Below are positions 54,635-61,937 of a DNA stretch of 64,000 nucleotides, piece by piece. Within the stretch, counting starts at the first letter, position 1. Every line of letters starts with the position of its first letter. The stretch covers positions 1 through 64,000 of the forward strand of contig CAYYMD010000007.1 in NCBI GenBank assembly GCA_964472875.1, in the 5' to 3' direction. The stretch comes from CAYYMD01 sp964472875. GTDB taxonomy: Bacteria; Planctomycetota; Phycisphaerae; SM23-33. The translations under genes were made by a program, and so were the position numbers. The notes beneath the pieces were generated by a model. It was not told the DNA's origin and did not search any database. It saw nothing but the letters and a program-made list of their open reading frames with translations.

Positions 54635-55234
54635 GCCGAAAGTGTCGAATAGGTACGTGCCTTTCTGTCCTTCACTTCTCACAAACAGGTCTTATGGGGC
54701 CCACATTCGACTGCTCAAGTGATAATCTCCATCGCCAAACGCCTCGAAGGCATAATGCCGCTTTGTTTGCTGAGCAAATTGGTAGTGTGCCGAAAACCAC
54801 ATATGACGAAACGGAAAGTTAGAACGTCTCCCCTGGCGGCAAACGATAATTACACACAATAGTCCGGTATCAATATGCTGCTTGCAGGCGGCCCCACAGA
54901 AATACGTCTACACCACCTATAGTGGAATTTCTGCTCAAAATAGTTGCGGAGAATTGCAGCAAGTCTCAAAAAGCGATTTGCCCCGACCGGTGATTGTATC
55001 GTATGAATCAAGTAAGCACCGGCCAAAACTCCCGAGCCGACGGGGCCCGCGAATCCTCCGCGGCGGTCCGTACTTAACTGCCGCCGGGTGTGCTCGCCCG
55101 ACGGAAACCAAAAGGAGGATAAAGCTCGCAGAAAATTTATCCCTCACTGTTCTTAAGTACGTAACTGAACTCCCCGCGGAAAGGCGGTCCTGTCGGCTCG
55201 GTTCGCGTATGCGGTCGGTGTTGCTCTAAGAAAT
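54635..55234. other. 600-base region without intact gene
   Basis: No intact gene was recognised. The region contains several good stems: CCGGTG/CACCGG near 54988-55025, CCGCG/CGCGG near 55048-55064 and an interrupted CCGCCGGG/CCCGACGG stem at 55081-55104. AAGGAGG at 55112 is followed by a frame that resembles part of a four-helix-bundle protein (see separate entry). No tRNA, tmRNA, SRP RNA or RNase P RNA pattern was found. Confidence 0.5.
55119..55229 (+). pseudogene. Possible remnant of a four-helix-bundle (S23/IVP-type) protein
   Basis: After AAGGAGG (55112-55118) a 36-codon frame without ATG reads LSLTVLKYVTELPAERRSCR, then LGSRMRS and a stop. The spacing of LP, a charged run and L-x-S-x-x-x-R-S resembles the helix 2-3 region of four-helix-bundle proteins of the 23S intervening-sequence type, cut off before the conserved SIGAN/SNIAEG turn. 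The start codon seems to have become ATA. Weak evidence from composition and pattern only. Confidence 0.28.
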
Positions 55235-56068
55235 TTACCGTTCATCAGGGGCGAGCCAGTTTTTACGTTTCCAGCGTTTGCGGGTTCTTTCCATTGTCGT
55301 GCGGATAATGCAGGCCGCCTGTTTATCCGACAGGCCGCCGGCCCGCTGATACGCCTTCCAGAATCTAAGCCGGTCGGTCATCGTTACGCCCCGCAGCATC
55401 ATGTTTGCCTGGACAAGATTCTGCAACCTCCTGGCCATGGGCAGCCGTCTGTATACGCGTGTCCTTTCGTTGTCGATAAAGCAGAATCCGGATCCATCCT
55501 CCGTCTCCCTGCAAAGAACATTACCGAGGCGCAGGTCTCCGTGATAAATGCCGGCCCGGTGCAGACGGCCTATTTCGCCGCCGAGTTCCTGCACCAGGCG
55601 GCGTTTCTGTTTGCTGTCCGCGCGCTTATCGGCCAGCGCGTCGCTTACGCTTTCGGCCTGCGATAAATCCTCGCTTACAAGAGCGCTTTCGCGCACGAGG
55701 CCAAAACTCACCAGTTCGATAATGCAACGGTGCCGGGGAGCGGCGAATCCGCGGGCCTGCAGAGCTTCGGCCGCGTCGAATGTTCTTCGTGCGCGGGATT
55801 TTTTAAAGAGACGTTTAATCCGGTCGCGCTTGTTCCTGACCAGGAACCGCTTGAAAAAATGTACGGGCGCACCCGGATGGGGAGCATCCAGGCGTATCCT
55901 GTTCTTTCCCGTCCTTTTGGCTTCCTTATCCCGGCCGCACCAGTATTCCGGGGCCCACTGCCGCCATTGTTTCTCGTCGGCCGGATAGGTGATTCTCAAA
56001 TGCTTACAAAATCCCGCAAGCGGAAATTTGTACACATCCCATATTTTATTCGAGACAGTTATCGCCAT
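55235..56068 (-). CDS. WaaP/Kdo-kinase-like protein kinase fold enzyme
   Basis: A 277-residue cytoplasmic protein with the lipopolysaccharide kinase (WaaP/InaA) pattern: GIYHGDLRLGNVLC with catalytic Asp178 and Asn183, and FIDNERTRVYR with the metal-binding Asp199 in place of DFG. The N-terminal lobe is basic (FFKRFLVRNKRDRIKRLFKK), which fits binding of a negatively charged lipid A or core sugar. Possible role: phosphorylation of LPS core heptose or of another glycolipid. It is a single gene after the ABC importer on the same strand. Confidence 0.85.
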   Translation of the reverse strand: MAITVSNKIWDVYKFPLAGFCKHLRITYPADEKQWRQWAPEYWCGRDKEAKRTGKNRIRLDAPHPGAPVHFFKRFLVRNKRDRIKRLFKKSRARRTFDAAEALQARGFAAPRHRCIIELVSFGLVRESALVSEDLSQAESVSDALADKRADSKQKRRLVQELGGEIGRLHRAGIYHGDLRLGNVLCRETEDGSGFCFIDNERTRVYRRLPMARRLQNLVQANMMLRGVTMTDRLRFWKAYQRAGGLSDKQAACIIRTTMERTRKRWKRKNWLAPDER

Positions 56069-56080
56069 TTACGCACTCGA

Positions 56081-56098
56081 CGATTCGCATGCGAATCG
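56081..56098. promoter_or_regulatory. 18-base perfect palindrome
   Basis: CGATTCGCATGCGAATCG is a perfect palindrome between the end of the ABC importer operon and the WaaP-like gene, 13 bases before the latter's ATG. Its half-site ATTCG recurs in the repeat at 61091-61105. It may be a transcription-factor operator for the kinase gene, or the base of a short stem. Confidence 0.4.
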
Positions 56099-56167
56099 AT
56101 GCAGGTCTATATAGGTGGCGACATTCAAAATTTCAACGCCTTTTGTCGGATTACGATCGCCGGCATC

Positions 56168-56935
56168 TCATACGGTGCCCAGCGGAGTGATGTGTATTTT
56201 CCCATCGAGGCGGTCTATTCGCACGTCCACGCCGTAGACTTGGCGGATGTTCTCGGCCGTGAATACCTCGCGCGGCCCGCCGGCGGCGAAGACTGCGCCG
56301 CGGTCTATCATAATAACCTCATCGGCATACCTTGCGGCCAGGTTCAGGTCGTGAATGGAAATAACGCTGAGGATATCTTTCTCGACGGTCAGCCGCACGA
56401 TGACCTCCATAACCTCCAACTGGTGGCGGATGTCCAAATTGCTGGTCGGCTCATCGAGAAGGAACACCCGCGCCTCCTGAGCGAGCGCCCGTGCGATGAG
56501 CACCTGCTGCTGCTGGCCGCCGCTTATGTGACGGAAGTCCCGCATGGCCAATTCTTCCAGGCCCATCATCTCCAGCACGCCCCAGGCGTAATCCTTGTCG
56601 CGTGTGTCCAGGCCCCAGGATATGTGCGGGTGGCGGCCCATAAGCACAACGTCGAAGACCGTCACCGGGAAGTCATGCTCGCCCATCTGGGCCAGGTACG
56701 CCATTTGTCGGGCTATCTGCCGAGGACTCATCCCCGTGATAGATTTACCGTCGAGGTACACCGCGCCGGCGTCGGCGTTGAGGATACGGTTCATGCACTT
56801 TATCAGCGTGGACTTGCCGGCCCCGTTTTTGCCCACGATGCACACCACCGTTCCCGAGGACAGATCCATGCCCACATCCTTCAGCACGGGCACGGAAGGG
56901 TATGAAAATTCCAGATTTTCGATTTTCAGTTTCAT
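56168..56935 (-). CDS. ABC importer ATPase (FecE/BtuD type)
   Basis: A 255-residue ATPase that powers uptake of an iron chelate, heme or cobamide. Walker A is GKNGAGKST, the Q-loop YLAQMGEHD, the ABC signature is ISGGQQQQVLIARAL, Walker B VFLLDEPTSNLD and the switch His is in SIHDLN. It ends the operon: the permease gene lies four bases upstream. Specificity among iron, heme and B12 cannot be fixed from the ATPase. Confidence 0.95.
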   Translation of the reverse strand: MKLKIENLEFSYPSVPVLKDVGMDLSSGTVVCIVGKNGAGKSTLIKCMNRILNADAGAVYLDGKSITGMSPRQIARQMAYLAQMGEHDFPVTVFDVVLMGRHPHISWGLDTRDKDYAWGVLEMMGLEELAMRDFRHISGGQQQQVLIARALAQEARVFLLDEPTSNLDIRHQLEVMEVIVRLTVEKDILSVISIHDLNLAARYADEVIMIDRGAVFAAGGPREVFTAENIRQVYGVDVRIDRLDGKIHITPLGTV

Positions 56936-56939
56936 TCCA

Positions 56940-58043
56940 TCATCCGCGTGTTCTGATAATCAGGTAGATAAACAGCGGCGCGCCCATGAACGAGGTCAGT
57001 ATCCCCACCGGCAGCACCGTCGGCGACATGACGGTGCGGGCGACGGCGTCGGCCGCCAGCAGCAGCGCACCGCCGGTAAGGGCCGAGACGGGAACAAGGA
57101 ACCTGTGGTCGCCGCCGATTAACCGCCGCGTTATGTGCGGGGCGACAAGGCCCACAAAACCAATAATGCCCACCAGCGCCACGGACGTTGCGGTCACCAG
57201 CGCCGCCGCCAGCACACCCGCAAGACGCACACTGCCGGTCCGCACGCCCAGCGAACGGGCCGTCTCCTCGCCGAGTCGCATTGCATTGTAATCGTGTCGC
57301 TTGAAGACGAAATACAACAGTCCCGCCGCCGTCACGGCCAGCATCACCCACACATCCGCCATGTTCGCCCGGCCGACGTCGCCGAAGGTCCACCGCACCA
57401 CCGAGGCAACCTCCAGGTCCTCGGCCAGATACTGAAGCAGCATCGTCGCGGCCGCGAACAGCGAGCCCATCGCCACGCCGGCAAGCACCACCGAATACGG
57501 ACCAAGCCGACTCAGCCGCGCCAGAGTGAGTATCACCAGCACGCCGCCAAGGGCGCCGACGAAGGCAGAGATTGTCACCAGGTATGCCCCTCCTGTTGCC
57601 GCCGACGCGCCGCCGATGGCGCTTTGGCCGGCGCCGAGAACGATTATCGCGAACGCCGCACCGAAGGCCGCCCCCTGCGATATCCCCATCGTAAACGGCG
57701 AGGCCAGCGGGTTACGAAGCAGGCACTGCATTACGGTCCCGGCAACGGCCAGGCCTACACCGGCGATAAGCGCCGCCAGAACACGAGGCATGCGGATGTG
57801 CCACAAAACCACGCGGTGCGTAACGTCGCCGTCGCCGAGAAGCGCTCGGAAAAATTCGCCCGCACTCATCGACATCGCACCGGTATACAGCGAGTAGCAC
57901 GCCGCGGCCACCGCTACGCCGGCCAAAACAAGCGCGACGGCGACCTTCAGGCGGATGTGTCGCCGGTATCGGAGTTTTATGTCGTCAGTTTTCGTGACTT
58001 CGGCCTTTCTCGAGGTCAAGTTCGGCAAAACCACCGTAATCAC
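56940..58043 (-). CDS. FecCD-family ABC importer permease
   Basis: A 367-residue permease with about ten predicted helices. Typical FecCD/BtuC blocks are RMPRVLAALIAGVGLAVAGT, QCLLRNPLASPFTMGISQGA and GFVGLVAPHITRRLIGGDHR. The gene overlaps the substrate-binding protein gene by 59 bases when started at the GTG at 58043 (GGATG upstream); there is no later start before the first helix, so the overlap is probably real. One permease gene implies a homodimer. Confidence 0.94.
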   Translation of the reverse strand: MITVVLPNLTSRKAEVTKTDDIKLRYRRHIRLKVAVALVLAGVAVAAACYSLYTGAMSMSAGEFFRALLGDGDVTHRVVLWHIRMPRVLAALIAGVGLAVAGTVMQCLLRNPLASPFTMGISQGAAFGAAFAIIVLGAGQSAIGGASAATGGAYLVTISAFVGALGGVLVILTLARLSRLGPYSVVLAGVAMGSLFAAATMLLQYLAEDLEVASVVRWTFGDVGRANMADVWVMLAVTAAGLLYFVFKRHDYNAMRLGEETARSLGVRTGSVRLAGVLAAALVTATSVALVGIIGFVGLVAPHITRRLIGGDHRFLVPVSALTGGALLLAADAVARTVMSPTVLPVGILTSFMGAPLFIYLIIRTRG

Positions 58044-59094
58044 GTTTCATCCTCTCGAACACCTCCGCGCCGACGAGAAATGAATAAATCTCATCCGCCC
58101 GCCGGGCCGGGTCAATATCGGCAAATCGCTGCGGATAGAGAACCTTGCCTATGTAAAAATAATTCGCCAGGGCCGTCGAGACGTTTGTGGTGTAGAAGTT
58201 ATAAGGCAGCAGCACGTGGACGCGGCCTTTGCGTACGGCCGACAGCGAGCGGTAAAACTCCGGCCGGCGCCGGTAATCCTCCAGCACCACATCCAGTCCG
58301 CCGCCATCGATGAATATCACATCCGGGTCCCACTGCAGCAGTTTTTCCCTGCTGACGGCCACGTGACCATCACGCGACATTTCGTCGGTAACCACGTTCG
58401 CCGCAAGCAACTCGAAGCCCGGATAATTCGTCTGTGTGCTTGTGATTCCGTGGCTGCCCTTGTAGCCCAGCCCGCCGACATAGACCGATGGGTGATTATC
58501 CTGTGATGTGCCTTTGACGCGGCCGCGGAGTTGGCTGTGCGTGTCTTTGATGAACTTTATCACTTCCCGGGCTCGCTTTCGTTTGCCGAGTATTTCCCCG
58601 GCCAATTTAAGCGATTCGAAGACGGTGTCGGCGTCTAACACGCCCAGCGACCCTTCACTGAGCACTACGACAGGGATTCCGGTTCTGCTCTGAAGGTTTT
58701 CCACGACGCGGACGTCGGCGTATGAGAGGAAAATCACATCCGGGCGGACGCGGAGCACCGCCTCGGCATCGGCCGCGGGCGAAGGCCCGGCCGTCCCTAT
58801 CCGCGGCAGGTTGTCCAGTTCCCTATGCGCCAGGCGGTAAGGCCGTCCGCTTGCATCCCGCGTCTCGAAGCCGTCCTCGATGCCGACAACCATATCCGTG
58901 GCCTGCAGGTAGGTTATCAGCCGAAGCGAACCGGGACCCTTGCAAACTATCCGCTCGACCTTTGCCGGCACGCGGACCTGCCGCCCGGCCAAATCAGTCA
59001 CCACCCGGCCGCCGTTGCCGCCTGCGTTATCGTCGCCGCAGCCGGCAAATACAAAAACTATAATCAGCAGAATTTTAACCATCCGGGCGAACAT
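57985..59094 (-). CDS. ABC importer substrate-binding lipoprotein (iron/cobamide type)
   Basis: A 369-residue lipoprotein of the cluster with FepB/BtuF. The lipobox is FAGC with Cys19, followed by a Gly/Asn-rich linker. The mature part starts with VVTDLAGRQVRVPAKVERIV, the usual first strand of helical-backbone binding proteins, and has GTAGPSPAADAEAVLRVRPD and a long central helix. Conserved residues for siderophore or cobalamin recognition are not evident. It lies 11 bases after the pseudopilin gene in one operon. Confidence 0.93.
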   Translation of the reverse strand: MFARMVKILLIIVFVFAGCGDDNAGGNGGRVVTDLAGRQVRVPAKVERIVCKGPGSLRLITYLQATDMVVGIEDGFETRDASGRPYRLAHRELDNLPRIGTAGPSPAADAEAVLRVRPDVIFLSYADVRVVENLQSRTGIPVVVLSEGSLGVLDADTVFESLKLAGEILGKRKRAREVIKFIKDTHSQLRGRVKGTSQDNHPSVYVGGLGYKGSHGITSTQTNYPGFELLAANVVTDEMSRDGHVAVSREKLLQWDPDVIFIDGGGLDVVLEDYRRRPEFYRSLSAVRKGRVHVLLPYNFYTTNVSTALANYFYIGKVLYPQRFADIDPARRADEIYSFLVGAEVFERMKRDYGGFAELDLEKGRSHEN

Positions 59095-59105
59095 GAGTAA
59101 TCTCC

Positions 59106-59801
59106 CTATGGGCTGGTTTTGAACCGACCGTTATCATCGCAAAAATGTGTAATTACACCATTATCTTTTATATTCATCATCCAGAAACACCGTGGCAAAG
59201 GCCGTCTGCCGGCGTTTTTTCCCAATTTTTCACAGCCGGGATCCGGTCCTTCAGACCAAATAGCATATCTAACCGGGCACTGGTCTGGTTCCTTCATATA
59301 TTGTCCTTCGTCGCTGCGGCAGTAAGGAAAGTCATCCGGCACCCATATCCGGGACCCACTTTCAAGGTAGGCCGATTCGTTCAATATCATCGCCCCCGGC
59401 GCACGGTAACGGTAAGTCTGACCGGGATTAAAGGCATCCTCCACATATGCGGCCGGGACAGCACCTCTGCGAATCGGCAGATAATCTTCCGTAGCCAGTT
59501 CCACGGGTAATTGATATGCGGTCTGCGTAGCACAAGATGCGCGCGTGGGAGGCAGTTCATCGTTGTTTTGGCAGGCGTAGGTTTCCAGCGCGGTGCAAAT
59601 TCCCCGCAGTTCGGCGTGCGCCTTAATCAGTCGGGCGTATCTTCTGGCTGCGCCGATTGAAGGAACCAGAATCGCAAGCAAAACCGATATGATGGCGATT
59701 ACCACCAAAAGTTCCACCAGCGTAAAGGCGCATAAGGGGCGGCTCGATTTCCCGAACCGCCCCGGTTCAATCGCATTTTTAGTCGGCCACAATGCCGTCA
59801 T
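59106..59801 (-). CDS. Prepilin-like protein (type II secretion/planctomycetal pseudopilin)
   Basis: A 231-residue protein with a type III signal: basic leader, then AFTLVELLVVIAIISVLLAI with Glu at +5 (residue 30). Processing would be before Phe26. The residue at -1 is Ala instead of the usual Gly. The C-terminal domain has several Cys and Pro-rich loops and no known motif. Planctomycetes have many such pseudopilins. The start at 59801 lies five bases after the PEP-CTERM stop; the open frame runs into that gene. Its place between a surface-sorted protein and an importer is unusual. Confidence 0.85.
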   Translation of the reverse strand: MTALWPTKNAIEPGRFGKSSRPLCAFTLVELLVVIAIISVLLAILVPSIGAARRYARLIKAHAELRGICTALETYACQNNDELPPTRASCATQTAYQLPVELATEDYLPIRRGAVPAAYVEDAFNPGQTYRYRAPGAMILNESAYLESGSRIWVPDDFPYCRSDEGQYMKEPDQCPVRYAIWSEGPDPGCEKLGKNAGRRPLPRCFWMMNIKDNGVITHFCDDNGRFKTSP

Positions 59802-59806
59802 AGACG

Positions 59807-61000
59807 TTACCCGCTGTGTTTTCGTCGCGACCTGCCCAGCGCCACGGCCGAACCGCACATCAACAACAACATCGTCGCCGGCTCGGGCAGGACTTCCGGA
59901 TTGCCGCTGTAATCCATCACCCAGATGCGGTAACCGTCGCGGTTGCTATCGCCGGATTCCTGGTCCAATATTCCTATCACGTCGAAATATCCATCCACCC
60001 CTCCTGTCGGCGCGCCATATGCGCTGAAGCCATCGCCCAGACCGAGTTTGCATACCAAATGGTTCTCATCATTCTCATCGGTAAGCATAAGTTTTCCATC
60101 GGCGCCCCACACGTTATCCCATCCTTCCTCTTCATAATGTTGGTCAATCTTCACATCATTTATCCTCACCAGCGTTCCCTGGTAGTACTCGGCACCGGTT
60201 TGACGACTTGGGTCGAACATGGGATACGTGGGATCGTAACCGGCGGCACCGGTATCGGCCTGAAGGTCAGCAAGCGTTATCTCCGTCGGAGTCGGCATGC
60301 CGTAGCCCGCATCCAGACGCAGGATTTCAAAGTCATTGTCGCCTGAACCATCCGTGGGTGATGGATTATCCTGACGATTGTCAGGCCAGTCAGGATGCTC
60401 ATCGTCACGGTCATTGTTATGTTGTTCATTTACATTCATCTTTCCTTGATAATAAAGCCCCTTATTGGCGCGAATTTCAACAAGGTCACCCGCACGGATA
60501 GGATCGGATACACCCGTGCCCCCTTGTAAATTTAAGCGTCCCAATTCCGCTTTCCATTCATCATCGGAATAATTTTTACCATAATCCTGGGGGTATAAGT
60601 TACCATAGTTCTGACCCATCCAGCATGCCGTTCCGCCAAAATCGTCGAACGTGCTATCCGTGTCCGGGTCCCAAGTCGTTCCGTCAAGATTCACCGCCTG
60701 GATATATATTTGGGCCTGTCCGCCTAAATCCGGCGGCGGGGGTGGCGGCCATCCCGCAGGGTTTGAAAACCCAGGCGACGGGTCCAACATATCCTCATTG
60801 TTATTGATAACAATTCCGATCATTCTAACCGGAAATCCACTTGTATATGTGGTGTTTCCATCATCGCCAATGGCCTGAAGTGCCGAATGGTCCGTGTATG
60901 ACGTCCCTTCCCAATTCACGGCTGCGGCCTGGCCAACGGCCAGAAAGGCAACGGCAACAACAGAAACAACAGCGCCATACAACTTCGTTCGTGCAAGCAT
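59807..61000 (-). CDS. PEP-CTERM sorted protein, first gene of the importer operon
   Basis: A 397-residue surface protein. Signal peptide about residues 1-27 (LARTKLYGAVVSVVAVAFLA, cleavage near QAAA) and PEP-CTERM tail LPEPATMLLLMCGSAVALG, then RSRRKHSG. The middle has a His/Asp/Asn-rich region (NEQHNNDRDDEHPDWPDNRQ) and many acidic residues that could bind metal ions. The start at 61000 fits AAGGAG six bases upstream; an ATG six bases earlier also exists. The operon continues with pseudopilin and a complete ABC importer, so a role in capture of the transported ligand is possible, but that is inference. Confidence 0.85.
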   Translation of the reverse strand: MLARTKLYGAVVSVVAVAFLAVGQAAAVNWEGTSYTDHSALQAIGDDGNTTYTSGFPVRMIGIVINNNEDMLDPSPGFSNPAGWPPPPPPDLGGQAQIYIQAVNLDGTTWDPDTDSTFDDFGGTACWMGQNYGNLYPQDYGKNYSDDEWKAELGRLNLQGGTGVSDPIRAGDLVEIRANKGLYYQGKMNVNEQHNNDRDDEHPDWPDNRQDNPSPTDGSGDNDFEILRLDAGYGMPTPTEITLADLQADTGAAGYDPTYPMFDPSRQTGAEYYQGTLVRINDVKIDQHYEEEGWDNVWGADGKLMLTDENDENHLVCKLGLGDGFSAYGAPTGGVDGYFDVIGILDQESGDSNRDGYRIWVMDYSGNPEVLPEPATMLLLMCGSAVALGRSRRKHSG

Positions 61001-61090
61001 GAGCATCTCCTTATCTAAAAATTCCTTCGATTCTCCCGGCAACGCTGAGCACGCTCCGGCCTTGACGTCGTTTCGTGGATCCACTATCCT

Positions 61091-61105
61091 ATTCGTATTA
61101 CGAAT
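61091..61105. promoter_or_regulatory. 7-1-7 inverted repeat, candidate metal-regulator operator
   Basis: ATTCGTA-T-TACGAAT has perfect 7-base arms around one base. On the minus strand a -10-like TATTAT (61121-61116) lies just upstream, so the repeat would lie right after the transcription start of the PEP-CTERM/ABC operon. The 7-1-7 layout is that of Fur-family operators, and the operon encodes a metal/cobamide importer. The regulator is not in the window. Confidence 0.45.
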
Positions 61106-61155
61106 CTAAAATAAGATAATACCATACTATAATTATTACGTAAAGGCAAAAACGT

Positions 61156-61794
61156 ATGAATAATAAAATTTTTTCACAATCAGAGGACCCACGTGTGGAA
61201 TTTTTTGACTCTCACGCCGACAACTGGGACAGCCGGGAGGACGCCCCTACCGACGTAATCGAGCGTCTTGAAACAATTGATAACCTACTTAAACTCAGTT
61301 CCGGCATAGACTTAATTGAGATCGGCTGCGGGACGGGCCGTTTGACCCCCTGGCTGGCCGCCAAGGTCGCTCCAGGAAAGGTCGTCGGCGTGGATTTTTC
61401 GCCGAAAATGCTGCAAGTCGCCAAAAATAAAGGTATTAATGCCGAATTTCGCCTGGCGGATGTGTGCTCGGACGAAATCGCCCACGATGAATTCGATCTG
61501 GAGTTCTGCTTCCACTGTTTTCCTCACTTTCGCGACCAGGGCGGCGCCCTGAAAAACCTCGCCCGCGCGCTCAAACTCAACGGCCGTCTGATTGTGCTGC
61601 ACATGGCATCCCGCCGGGAGATAAACTCCTTCCACGACGGCGTCGGCGGAGCGGTGGCCGGGGATCACCTGCCGGATGAGCAAACCTGGAACCGGCTGTT
61701 GAGCGAGGCGGGAATGCGAAAAACAGAACTGCTCGACCGCGACGGCCTCTATTACCTAGAGGCCATCCGTAACGGCGGCGGATCCAACTCCTGA
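61156..61794 (+). CDS. Class I SAM-dependent methyltransferase
   Basis: A 212-residue methyltransferase. SAM motif I is LIEIGCGTGRLTPWL, motif II has VVGVDFSPKML and a later VCSDEIAHDEFDLEFCF segment. It is similar to general Methyltransf_11/25 proteins, whose substrate cannot be told. It is divergent from the PEP-CTERM/ABC operon with a 155-base region between, where a TATAAT at 61128-61133 may be its -10. If the operator at 61091 is real it could control both. Confidence 0.87.
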   Translation: MNNKIFSQSEDPRVEFFDSHADNWDSREDAPTDVIERLETIDNLLKLSSGIDLIEIGCGTGRLTPWLAAKVAPGKVVGVDFSPKMLQVAKNKGINAEFRLADVCSDEIAHDEFDLEFCFHCFPHFRDQGGALKNLARALKLNGRLIVLHMASRREINSFHDGVGGAVAGDHLPDEQTWNRLLSEAGMRKTELLDRDGLYYLEAIRNGGGSNS

Positions 61795-61937
61795 ATAATG
61801 CACATCGCCCGTGATAAATTATTCAAATTATTATTTACCGTCATGGCGATTGCACTTACAATTTTGTCTTATGGGAAGTTAGCCATTACGGTGATATATA
61901 GGCATATAATTTTTTGAATAACAAACGAGACTGAAAA

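Noticed and set aside
54980..55110. Structured non-coding RNA such as RNase P, SRP RNA or tmRNA
   Set aside because: Several stems exist, but none of the conserved core sequences of these RNAs is present.
54882..55229. 115-codon plus-strand frame as an intact gene
   Set aside because: Its first ~79 codons have no protein-like pattern; only the last 36 resemble a known family and were noted as a possible remnant.
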